Positions 7,429 to 14,060 of a DNA stretch of 14,060 nucleotides are shown here, piece after piece. Made by a program: the position numbers and the translations under genes. The notes beneath the pieces were generated by a model, which ran no database searches, was not told where the DNA came from, and saw nothing but the letters and a program-made list of their open reading frames with translations. The stretch covers positions 1-14,060 of the forward strand of contig JAIRKB010000105.1 in NCBI GenBank assembly GCA_031260385.1, in the 5' to 3' direction. How positions within the stretch are numbered: position 1 is the stretch's first letter; every line of letters begins with the position of its first letter. The DNA comes from Propionibacteriaceae bacterium (lineage in GTDB: Bacteria; Actinomycetota; Actinomycetes; Propionibacteriales; Propionibacteriaceae).

Positions 7429-8979
7429 ATGACTTTGCCCCGTGCACGTGTGCTTGTGATCGATTTTGGTGCCCAGTATGCGCAGCTTATTGCGCGGAGG
7501 GTGCGTGAGAATCGCGTCTACTCCGAGATCATCCCCTACACCACCGATGTTGAGGCAATCCGAGACCTCCAACCGGCGGCGATTATTCTCACGGGTGGTC
7601 CGGCGACAGTGTTCGACCCGGGCGCCCCGCAGGTGCCGCCAGCCTTGTTTGAGCTGGGTGTGCCGATCCTGGGGATTTGTTACGGTTTCCAGGCGATGGC
7701 CCAGGCCCTCGGCGGTCAGGTCGAACCCTGCGAACCCTCCGAGTTTGGTCGGACGACAGCGCGCGTCTTGGACCAGGGTGCCCTCCTGGTGGGCCTGCCG
7801 GCCGAGTTCCAAGTCTGGATGAGCCACGGGGTTTCGGTCGCGGCACCGCCCCCTGGCTTCCGGGCGCTAGCGACCACCGACGGCTCCCCGGTTGCCGCGA
7901 TGGAGAGTCCGGCACGGGGGCTTTATGGGGTGCAATGGCATCCCGAGGTCTTACATAGCCAGTACGGTCGGGAGCTAATCGCCCAGTTCCTCCACACCAT
8001 CGCCGGGCTCGGTGCCGACTGGACTCCAGCGGTTTTTATCGACGAGGCGGTCGAGGCGATTCGGGCTCAGGTTGGGCATGCCCAAGTGCTCTGCGGGTTA
8101 TCCGGCGGGGTGGACTCTGCCGTTGCGGCGGCCCTCGTCCAGCGGGCGGTCGGTGATCAACTGACCTGCGTCTTCGTGGACACCGGTCTGATGCGCAAAG
8201 GCGAACCAGAGTCCGTCGAGCAGGATTTCGTGGAGGCCACCGGGGCGCGACTAGTGGTGGCTGATGCCGTCGATGACTTCCTCACCAAGCTTGACGGGGT
8301 CACCGAACCGGAGACCAAGCGCAAGATCATTGGCGCCCAGTTCATCCGGACCTTCGAAACCGAAGCCCGCCGACTGGCCGGTGAGCGGGGGATCGGCTTC
8401 CTGGTTCAAGGCACGGTCTACCCCGATATCGTCGAGTCCGGCACTGGCACCTCCGCCACCATCAAGTCTCATCACAACGTCGGTGGCTTGCCTGATGACC
8501 TTAGTTTTGATCTCGTCGAACCCCTGCGGACCCTCTTTAAAGACGAGGTCCGCCAGGTCGGCGAAGCCCTCGGCCTCCCGGAGTCGATCGTCTGGCGCCA
8601 CCCCTTCCCCGGCCCCGGTCTCGGCATCCGCGTCGTCGGCGCGATCACCCGCGAACGCCTCGACATCCTACGCGAAGCCGACGCCATCGCCCGCGAAGAG
8701 CTCACCGCCGCTGGCTACGACCGTACGATCTGGCAATTCCCAGTCGTCCTCCTAGCCGATGTCCGCTCCGTCGGCGTCCAAGGCGACCAACGGACCTACG
8801 GCTACCCGATTGTGCTCCGCCCGGTCACCAGCGAAGACGCCATGACCGCCGACTGGGGCCGCCTACCGTACGATCTGCTAGAAAAGATCTCCACCCGCAT
8901 CACCAACGAAGTCCGCGAAATCAACCGCGTCGTCCTAGACATCACCTCCAAACCCCCCGCCACCATCGAATGGGAGTAG
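7429..8979 (+). CDS. guaA: GMP synthase (glutamine-hydrolysing)
   Basis: GuaA converts XMP to GMP using glutamine and ATP in the cytoplasm. At 516 residues it is full length. The N-terminal class I amidotransferase has the nucleophile Cys84 in ILGICYGFQAM and the partners His171/Glu173 in GVQWHPEV. The ATP pyrophosphatase domain begins with the P-loop SGGVDS (225-230). The C-terminal dimerisation domain contains the GMP synthase hallmark HPFPGPGLGIRVVG and ends ITSKPPATIEWE, the conserved XMP-binding terminus. The start is ATG without a leader. The stop codon lies inside the loop of a small hairpin, GGGAG/CTCCC (8972-8985). The genes next to guaA here are unrelated to purines. Confidence 0.97.
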   Translation: MTLPRARVLVIDFGAQYAQLIARRVRENRVYSEIIPYTTDVEAIRDLQPAAIILTGGPATVFDPGAPQVPPALFELGVPILGICYGFQAMAQALGGQVEPCEPSEFGRTTARVLDQGALLVGLPAEFQVWMSHGVSVAAPPPGFRALATTDGSPVAAMESPARGLYGVQWHPEVLHSQYGRELIAQFLHTIAGLGADWTPAVFIDEAVEAIRAQVGHAQVLCGLSGGVDSAVAAALVQRAVGDQLTCVFVDTGLMRKGEPESVEQDFVEATGARLVVADAVDDFLTKLDGVTEPETKRKIIGAQFIRTFETEARRLAGERGIGFLVQGTVYPDIVESGTGTSATIKSHHNVGGLPDDLSFDLVEPLRTLFKDEVRQVGEALGLPESIVWRHPFPGPGLGIRVVGAITRERLDILREADAIAREELTAAGYDRTIWQFPVVLLADVRSVGVQGDQRTYGYPIVLRPVTSEDAMTADWGRLPYDLLEKISTRITNEVREINRVVLDITSKPPATIEWE

Positions 8980-9027
8980 TCTCCCTTCACCCGAAGAGCG
9001 GAGTTGGACTAGTCACCTTCTTTCTAT

Positions 9028-9056
9028 TCAACAAGAATGAGAAGAATGGGTAGAAT
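9028..9056 (+). promoter_or_regulatory. Promoter/iteron region of the VapBC-like pair
   Basis: TCAACA (9028-9033), 17 bases and TAGAAT (9051-9056, 5 of 6 to consensus) form a good promoter. AGAAT occurs at 9034, 9043 and 9052, an exact 9-base period that fills the spacer and the -10. CTATTC (9024-9029) and GAATAG (9053-9058) are inverted around it. This suggests cooperative binding of a dimeric antitoxin. A second TAGGAT (9114-9119) lies 7 bases before the antitoxin ATG and may be an alternative leaderless start. Confidence 0.5.
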
Positions 9057-9126
9057 AGTGTTAGAACAACGGGGGTATCTTCCAGCACCATCTGTAATTC
9101 GCCCTACTTCTGGTAGGATTGGTAGT

Positions 9127-9381
9127 ATGACTAGTACTACTATCGATCGACCAACGGTGAAACGATCAATTTCCGTTAGGGAGGACATAGATCAGCGTGT
9201 TGCAGAGCGATCGGGCGTGCGCGGCTACTCGTCTTTTGTTAATCGTGCCCTTGAGACGCAACTTCAATTGGACCTGCTCGACGATTACATTTCGATGGCC
9301 GTGGCTGAGCACGGACCGGTTTCCTCCCAGATTCTGGCGCGGGTCGATGCGGACATTGAGGCAGCAAAGGCGCGCCGGTGA
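9127..9381 (+). CDS. Ribbon-helix-helix-type antitoxin (VapB-like)
   Basis: An 84-residue protein preceding a PIN-domain toxin with a 4-base overlap. VKRSISVREDIDQRVAERSG (11-30) followed by GYSSFVNRALETQLQ (33-47) fits the strand-helix-helix of RHH DNA-binding antitoxins, where the strand contacts operator DNA. The acidic/basic C-terminal helix (DADIEAAKARR) would wrap the toxin. The ATG at 9127 is chosen because AGGA (9115-9118) is 8 bases upstream. An in-frame ATG 30 codons earlier (9037) would lie within the promoter repeats and lacks a ribosome binding site. DNA here is visibly more AT-rich than guaA, consistent with an acquired module. Confidence 0.78.
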   Translation: MTSTTIDRPTVKRSISVREDIDQRVAERSGVRGYSSFVNRALETQLQLDLLDDYISMAVAEHGPVSSQILARVDADIEAAKARR

Positions 9382-9791
9382 CTCGTCCGACCCAGTTTGA
9401 TGGTCCAGTGGTATTCGACTGTGAAGCGTTGATTAGGGTTGTGGCGAAAGACCCGTACTTCACTGGTGTTGTGATGAGAGCCCGAGCCTCCCTAGTGCCA
9501 ATCGTGATTAGTGCGGCGACGATTGTGGAAGCGGCAGGATTTCGGATAAAAGGACCGGCCATGGTTTGGGCGGTTTCTCGATTCACGGTGCGTCCGCTCA
9601 CCAAAGAAATCGCAATCCGCGCAGCAGGGCTGCTTGCTAGTATCAATCGAAATAGCCATTCATTGGCCATTGACGCAATGGTCTGCGCCACGGCGCTTCT
9701 AGAGTCCGGACGCCCAACAATCTATACCTCTGATCCATCGGACATTGAATTGCTTACCGCTGGTAAAGCGGATGTCATACCGCTGCTCTGA
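9378..9791 (+). CDS. PIN-domain ribonuclease toxin (VapC-like)
   Basis: A 137-residue protein with the layout of PIN-domain toxins, Mg-dependent ribonucleases that often cut tRNA or rRNA. The acidic quartet can be read: Asp14 in VVFDCEALIR, Glu51 in ATIVEAA, Asp99 in SLAIDAMVCATAL and Asp119 (with Asp122) in YTSDPSD. All are present, so the toxin should be active. The GTG start overlaps the antitoxin stop (GTGA). The gene ends 23 bases before the end of the convergent pnkp, so the two transcripts may overlap at their 3' ends. The target RNA is not predictable from sequence. Confidence 0.82.
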   Translation: MTRPTQFDGPVVFDCEALIRVVAKDPYFTGVVMRARASLVPIVISAATIVEAAGFRIKGPAMVWAVSRFTVRPLTKEIAIRAAGLLASINRNSHSLAIDAMVCATALLESGRPTIYTSDPSDIELLTAGKADVIPLL

Positions 9792-9814
9792 CCGGTTATT
9801 TACAGATGGAGGCC

Positions 9815-12388
9815 TTATAGTCGGGGGTCGACGGGTTCGGATTCCATGGCGAGGATGCCGAAGACGCATTGGTGGACGCGGTAGAGGGGTTCGCCGGTGG
9901 CGAAGCGTTCGAGGGCTTCGACGCCGAGGGCGAACTCGGCGAGGGCCAGGTTGCGTTTCTTGGTTAGCGAGCGGGTTTTTAGGCGGTCTAGGTGATCGCC
10001 GAGGAGATATTCCGGGCCGTAGATGATGCGTAGATATTCGCGCCCGCGACATTTCACCGCTGGTTGGAGCAGTTCCTTGCCCATCGCAACGAAGTCGTAC
10101 GGTTTGACGACCATGCCTTCGCCGCCTGAGGCGGTTAACTCTTCCCACCAGGTGGTAGCGGCGTCCACACTAGCTTGATCGGCGAGATCGACGACCAGGT
10201 GATTGGTCGGCTGGAAGAGGGGATCGGGTCCGCAGAGATATTTCGTGATCGTCTCTAGGTGCCAGAGGTGGTTCTGGTCGACCCAGGCCTGGCCTTCGGT
10301 GGCCAAGAGGTGGAAGGGGGCGATCCGGTAATCATCGATCCCAGTCACCGGCCAACAGTAGCGCCGGTAAGCAGCCGTGTAGGCATCGAGGGCTTCGGCG
10401 CGAGCTTGGTATTGGGTTAATAGTTGATCGAGGTCGGCGTCGGGGCGTCCTTGTTCGGGGAGGGTGTCAGCGCGATCCTGCGTGGCAGCGAGCCGGGAGG
10501 CGCCCTGCTCAATCGCCGCCACAGTCGCGGCGAGGGCACTGCGGCCGGCCCGCCCAACCGGGGCGTAATGCCCAGCCAGCAAGGCTTGGGCTTTGGCAGA
10601 CCAAGGCATCAACTCGGTGTCGAGACAGACCCAATCAGTCGCGAAGTCGCTCCAGAACCCCGAGGCTTCTAAGCTTGCCCGCGCCCGATCAAGGATCGCC
10701 AGCTCTAGTTCGGCATCGTCGAAGAAAGGCCGTCCGGTTCGGGTATAGATGATCCCCGAACGCCCATCGGAGACCTTGAAACGTTTGGCGGCCGTTTCGG
10801 CGTCGCGGGCGACGACCATCACCGCCCGCGAACCCATATGCTTTTGCTCGCAAACGACCTTGTCAACACCCCGAGCCCGGTAGTAGTCGAGGGCCTGGGT
10901 GGGGTGTTCCAGATAGTCGGGCAAGCCGGAAGTTTCACAGGGGGACATCGTGGGCGGCAGGTAGATCAACCAGTGGGGGTCGGCGGCGAACCGGCTCAAG
11001 ACTTCGAGGGCAGCCGCCGAGTTCTCGGCGCGGATCTTGATCGAGCGCCGCAAACGGGTGGACAAAACCCTCTCACCTAGCACATCGTCGATATTCAAAA
11101 CATCATCGCCAGCAGACGGCTTCTCGGCGAGCGGTTTTAGCGGGGGATAGTATTCCCGGAGCGCCGCCACCTGAACGATATCCCCTTCGGGATAGCGGTA
11201 GGCGCTCAGCTTGCCCCCAAAGACACAGCCCGTATCAATACAATAGGTATTGTTGACCGCCTCGACCTCGAGGACTGGCGTGTGCCCATAAACCACCCTC
11301 GCCCGACCGCGATATTCGTTCGCCCAGGGCAGCCGTACGGGCAAACCATACTCATCGGTCTCGCCGGTGGTGTCGCCGAACAAGCAGAAACTGCGCACCC
11401 GACCGGAGGCGCGCCCCTGGTAAGACTCCTTGAGCCCGGCATGGGCGACCACCAGCCGTCCCCCATCAAAGACATAGTGGCTGAGTAGACCGTCCAAGAA
11501 CCCGGTCACCTTGGCGACGAACTCGTCGGTTTCGGCTTCCAGTTCCTTGACCGTGATATCGAGCCCATGACTCAGCGTCGCCGCCGCCCCTTTTAGGACT
11601 CGCAGGAGTTTGACGTCGTGGTTGCCCGCGACGCAATAGGCCTGGCCGGCCTCCACCAGTCCCATGACCAGTCGCAAGACTGCCACATTGCCCGGCCCGC
11701 GATCGCAGAGGTCACCGAGGAAGATCGCCTGGCGTCCCTCGGGGGGTGTGGCCCGACATATTTCCTTATCAACCGCATAACCCAACTTAGTCAGCAGGGA
11801 GCAAAGCTCGTCATAACAACCGTGAACATCGCCGATGATATCGAAGGGGCCGGTCTCGTCTTTGCGATCATTCCACAGTTTCGTTCGCCTGATTTCGACG
11901 CCGGCGATCTCGTCTTCACTATTGATCACCCAGACGTAGCGGAAACCCTCCTTCTTCAAAACACGCAAGGATTGACGCAACTGGCTGGATTGGCGGCGAA
12001 TGACATGGTCCCCGAACGCCCGGTCGGACCGCGTCTGATTGCGATCCTGGCAGACCCGTTCCGGCAGGTTGAGTACGATCGCCACGGCGTGGCAATCCTG
12101 CTCCCGCGCCAGCCGAACCACCGACGCCCGGGCGTCTTTCTGGACGTTAGTGGCGTCGATGACCGTTAGGTGGCCGAGAGCCAAGCGCTGATTGGCGACA
12201 TAGTAGAGGGCCTCGAAAGCCTGCTTGGTGACCTGCTGGTTATTCTCGTCATCGCCAATCAAACCCCGGAAATAGTCCGATGACAGAACCTCGGTTGGTT
12301 TGAAGTGTTGTTTGGCAAAAGTTGACTTGCCGGAGCCGGAGACCCCAATCAGGGCGACGACAGCGAGTTCAGGAATCTCGATCAACAT
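9815..12388 (-). CDS. pnkp: Bacterial polynucleotide kinase-phosphatase-ligase (Pnkp), RNA repair
   Basis: This 857-residue three-domain protein heals and seals broken RNA. Residues 1-170 are the 5' kinase: P-loop GVSGSGKST (15-23, Lys21/Ser22), Asp38 and Arg41, and Arg116/Arg120/Arg123 in the lid. As I recall, these fall at the same positions as in the studied Clostridium thermocellum enzyme. Residues ~180-420 are the metallophosphatase that removes 2',3'-cyclic phosphate: GDVHG (Asp187/His189), GDLCDRG, GNHD (Asn256/His257), VAHAG (His316) and YGHTP (His369). Residues ~480-857 are the ligase/adenylyltransferase: KHMGSR (Lys516), a motif with Glu592 in LDTELMPW, GEGMVVKP (756-763) and AVKCRGREY (Lys779). 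All key residues are present. It starts within the end of hen1 (ATGTTGA overlap), so the two are translationally coupled. Sealing normally needs Hen1 bound to the ligase domain. Confidence 0.97.
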   Translation of the reverse strand: MLIEIPELAVVALIGVSGSGKSTFAKQHFKPTEVLSSDYFRGLIGDDENNQQVTKQAFEALYYVANQRLALGHLTVIDATNVQKDARASVVRLAREQDCHAVAIVLNLPERVCQDRNQTRSDRAFGDHVIRRQSSQLRQSLRVLKKEGFRYVWVINSEDEIAGVEIRRTKLWNDRKDETGPFDIIGDVHGCYDELCSLLTKLGYAVDKEICRATPPEGRQAIFLGDLCDRGPGNVAVLRLVMGLVEAGQAYCVAGNHDVKLLRVLKGAAATLSHGLDITVKELEAETDEFVAKVTGFLDGLLSHYVFDGGRLVVAHAGLKESYQGRASGRVRSFCLFGDTTGETDEYGLPVRLPWANEYRGRARVVYGHTPVLEVEAVNNTYCIDTGCVFGGKLSAYRYPEGDIVQVAALREYYPPLKPLAEKPSAGDDVLNIDDVLGERVLSTRLRRSIKIRAENSAAALEVLSRFAADPHWLIYLPPTMSPCETSGLPDYLEHPTQALDYYRARGVDKVVCEQKHMGSRAVMVVARDAETAAKRFKVSDGRSGIIYTRTGRPFFDDAELELAILDRARASLEASGFWSDFATDWVCLDTELMPWSAKAQALLAGHYAPVGRAGRSALAATVAAIEQGASRLAATQDRADTLPEQGRPDADLDQLLTQYQARAEALDAYTAAYRRYCWPVTGIDDYRIAPFHLLATEGQAWVDQNHLWHLETITKYLCGPDPLFQPTNHLVVDLADQASVDAATTWWEELTASGGEGMVVKPYDFVAMGKELLQPAVKCRGREYLRIIYGPEYLLGDHLDRLKTRSLTKKRNLALAEFALGVEALERFATGEPLYRVHQCVFGILAMESEPVDPRL

Positions 12389-13773
12389 AGGGAAAACACT
12401 CCCATCTGGGTTGGCGCACCGTGGACTTCATCAATCTCGCCGACTGGCTCAAAGGTCACCTCATAACGATGTGCTTCCCCGACCCTGGTCGCCCAGGCCT
12501 GGAACTGAGCCCGTGTCCACTCGAAACGATGGTCACTGTGGCGCAACCCATTAGGCAAAATATGATCGTAGTTTGAGTTGTATTCCCGGTTTGGCGTCGT
12601 CAGGATCACCAGAGCCGGGCGGGCAAACTCGAAGACCACTCGCTCAAGGGCCGCTAGGCGTGAGGGATCGAGATGTTCGATCACCTCGACTAGGCAGGCG
12701 GCATCGTAGTTGGCAAACCGGGCATCCTTATAGGTCAGCGAACCCTGTAACAAGGTCACCCGCTCCCGGACGCGCTCTGGCGCCCGGTCCAAGTTCAACC
12801 CCCGCGCAGCCCGCTCCAACTCGACATGGGAGACGTCAACCCCGGTGACCTGGGTGAAACGGGTGTCCTTGGCGAGTAGTTTCAACAGGTTACCTTCGCC
12901 ACAGCCCAGATCGATCACCCGTTTGGCGGTGGAGTTCTTCAGCGCCGCCATGACCGCCGAGAGGCGATGCTCGTTAAGGGTGATTCGCGGTGGATCATCG
13001 GTGGGGTCCGGCTCGGTGACTAACACCTCGCCATCAACGGCATTGGCGGACGCCAATCGCTCGAAAGCCAGGTTAACCAAGGAGCGCCGCCGGGCTAGGT
13101 AACGTCCGGTGATATAGCCCTTCTCGGGGTGATCGGCTAGCCAATCCTCGCCGATTCGCAATAGCTTTTCGACCTCATCAGGGCCCACCCAATAATGCTT
13201 CTGGCGGTCAAAGACCGGGATCAGAACGTAGAGATGTTTTAGCAGATCACGCAAGCGGACCTGACCGCGGATCGTCAGGTTAACATATGCCGATTCGCCC
13301 CAAGCCGGGAACTGCTCATCGGCCGCAAAGCTCTCGAAGCTAACCGCATATCCCAGGGGCTCAAAGACCCGATTCAGCATCGCTTGCTCGCCGCGACAAG
13401 GCAACATCGTCACCTCGGCGGTTAGGTCGAGGGCCGAATCAGCGAGGGCTTGATGGTCATCCCCCCGCCCGGTCATCGCAGTGCCGAAGACCTTGGCGAT
13501 CGCCGTACTCATAAACGACGACGAGGCGTAAGGCCGGTCGTTAACATAGTCGAATAACCCACCATGGTTCGACCCGACCTTGCCGCGCGCCAGGTCGATC
13601 GGGTCAATCTCGAGGGCCAAAGCCACCGTCGTACACTCCTGACCAACCTCAGGATAGAAGACGTACGCCCGCCCCCAACTCAACTCGAAAACCTGAGCCC
13701 GGTGGGGATTCTTCTTCAACAGATACCCCAAGTCCATGGCCGAAGCCCCGTGGTAACTAATCCTCAACAACAC
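12382..13773 (-). CDS. hen1: Bacterial Hen1, 3'-terminal RNA 2'-O-methyltransferase
   Basis: Hen1 methylates the 2'-OH of the cut 3' end before ligation, protecting the repaired site from being cut again, and its N-terminal half activates the Pnkp ligase. The protein has 463 residues, the usual length. Residues 1-~240 form the ligase-activating N-domain (start MLLRISYHG, then MDLGYLLKKNP). From ~270 a class I methyltransferase follows: VIDLGCGEGNLLKLL (286-300) binds SAM, and EVIEH (Glu363, Glu366, His367) with His412 in LRHSDHRFEWT are the expected metal ligands. GTG (13771-13773) is chosen because it gives the family's N-terminal MLL start and lies 6 bases after TAGGGT. A GGAGGG just before it is one base too near for GTG but would suit a TTG at 13770 or 13767. 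Confidence 0.96.
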   Translation of the reverse strand: MLLRISYHGASAMDLGYLLKKNPHRAQVFELSWGRAYVFYPEVGQECTTVALALEIDPIDLARGKVGSNHGGLFDYVNDRPYASSSFMSTAIAKVFGTAMTGRGDDHQALADSALDLTAEVTMLPCRGEQAMLNRVFEPLGYAVSFESFAADEQFPAWGESAYVNLTIRGQVRLRDLLKHLYVLIPVFDRQKHYWVGPDEVEKLLRIGEDWLADHPEKGYITGRYLARRRSLVNLAFERLASANAVDGEVLVTEPDPTDDPPRITLNEHRLSAVMAALKNSTAKRVIDLGCGEGNLLKLLAKDTRFTQVTGVDVSHVELERAARGLNLDRAPERVRERVTLLQGSLTYKDARFANYDAACLVEVIEHLDPSRLAALERVVFEFARPALVILTTPNREYNSNYDHILPNGLRHSDHRFEWTRAQFQAWATRVGEAHRYEVTFEPVGEIDEVHGAPTQMGVFSLC

Positions 13774-13779
13774 CCCTCC

Positions 13780-13785
13780 ACCCTA
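13780..13785 (-). promoter_or_regulatory. -10 box of the hen1-pnkp operon (leaderless type)
   Basis: TAGGGT on the minus strand ends 6 bases before the GTG of hen1. The -35 region would fall at the edge of the first tandem repeat (from 13798), so repeat structure could influence transcription. Confidence 0.4.
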
Positions 13786-13867
13786 CACTCCACCCCCGCC
13801 TTCCCCCACGAGTGGCAAGTTTCATCACGCAAAAGGGGGCAAACCCGGGCCATCACTTGCCACTCGC

Positions 13868-13891
13868 GGGCGTGGGGTGGGTGGAGTGGGG
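13868..13891 (+). other. G-quadruplex-capable tract in repeat unit 1
   Basis: Runs GGG (13868-13870), GGGG (13874-13877), GGG (13879-13881) and GGGG (13888-13891) are separated by 3, 1 and 6 bases, satisfying the usual G3+ N1-7 rule. The G-rich strand is the template strand for hen1. Confidence 0.55.
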
Positions 13892-13981
13892 CCCGCCCTG
13901 CCTCCCCCCTGCCTTCCCCCCGCGAGTGGTAAGTTGTGGCGCGCCAAAGGGGGCAAACCCGTGGCATAACTGGACATTCGT

Positions 13982-14005
13982 GGGCTTGGGGTGGGGGGAG
14001 TGGGG
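13982..14005 (+). other. G-quadruplex-capable tract in repeat unit 2
   Basis: Runs GGG (13982-13984), GGGG (13988-13991), GGGGGG (13993-13998) and GGGG (14002-14005) have gaps of 3, 1 and 3 bases. The property is kept although the sequence differs from unit 1. Confidence 0.55.
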
Positions 14006-14060
14006 CTCGCCCCTGCCTTCCCCCCCCGCGAGTGGTAAGTTGTGGCACGCCAAAGGGGGT

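Larger units (their letters stand above)
13798..14060. repeat. Tandem imperfect hairpin repeats upstream of hen1 (at least 2.4 units)
   Basis: Three copies begin with GCCTTCCCCC at 13798, 13911 and 14015, giving unit lengths of 113 and 104 bp; the third is cut by the window edge. Each has a CGAGTGG(C/T)AAGTT block, a CGC(C/A)AAAGGGGG block (with AAACCC in units 1 and 2) and a G-rich tail. In unit 1, CGAGTGGCAAGT (13809-13820) is perfectly inverted at 13855-13866, and the stem extends to 13805/13870 with one mismatch. In unit 2 the right arm has decayed. No open reading frame in it looks real. It may be an intergenic repeat family, a transcribed structured RNA or a REP-like binding array. Confidence 0.8.

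Noticed and set aside
8264..8755. 163-residue frame inside guaA
   Set aside because: A Ser/Pro/Ala-rich shadow of the guaA coding sequence in another frame, with no ribosome binding site or promoter pattern.
13764..14053. Repetitive open frames on the minus strand upstream of hen1
   Set aside because: The translations are products of the tandem DNA repeats, with low-complexity Pro/Gly/Arg content, no start signals and no family resemblance.
13798..14060. CRISPR array or integron attC array
   Set aside because: Units are too long (104-113 bp), spacer-like unique segments are missing, and the conserved attC core sites (RYYYAAC/GTTRRRY in the right arrangement) are not present.

Overview
The window looks like chromosomal DNA of a moderately high-GC actinobacterium. 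The main pointers are the purC-purS-purQ order with a roughly 290-residue PurC, a DUF3039-type small zinc-ribbon-like protein, a SurA-like lipoprotein coupled to mazG, and very frequent GTG starts. A further pointer is a TANNNT -10 hexamer lying 6-8 bases before most start codons, which suggests leaderless transcripts. Lineage within Actinobacteria is uncertain; Propionibacteriales is a low-confidence guess.

Layout, left to right: (i) an EamA/DMT exporter cut by the left edge (minus), divergent from glnS (plus). (ii) An intergenic stretch that looks like a small RNA gene or structured leader with its own promoter and a strong intrinsic terminator. (iii) purC, then a 158-bp transposase-free element flanked by CTAG (IS481-type MITE candidate) whose left CTAG contains the purC stop codon, then purS-purQ. 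(iv) A minus-strand toxin-antitoxin-like pair placed where purL often follows purQ. (v) A DUF3039 gene divergent from a SurA-like lipoprotein-mazG operon, with overlapping divergent -10 boxes. (vi) guaA. (vii) A plus-strand RHH antitoxin/PIN toxin (VapBC-type) pair. (viii) A convergent minus-strand hen1-pnkp RNA-repair operon. (ix) Tandem hairpin repeats with G-quadruplex-capable tracts upstream of hen1, running off the right edge.

Functionally there are three themes. Purine and nucleotide metabolism: PurC, PurSQ and GuaA build IMP and GMP, and MazG hydrolyses NTPs. tRNA and RNA metabolism: GlnRS charges tRNA-Gln, the PIN toxin probably cuts RNA, and Pnkp/Hen1 heals, 2'-O-methylates and seals cut RNA. 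Accessory insertions: two TA pairs, a MITE and terminal repeats. The most interesting arrangement is a PIN-type ribonuclease toxin ending 23 bp from the end of an RNA-repair operon. Whether the two are linked in function is inference only.
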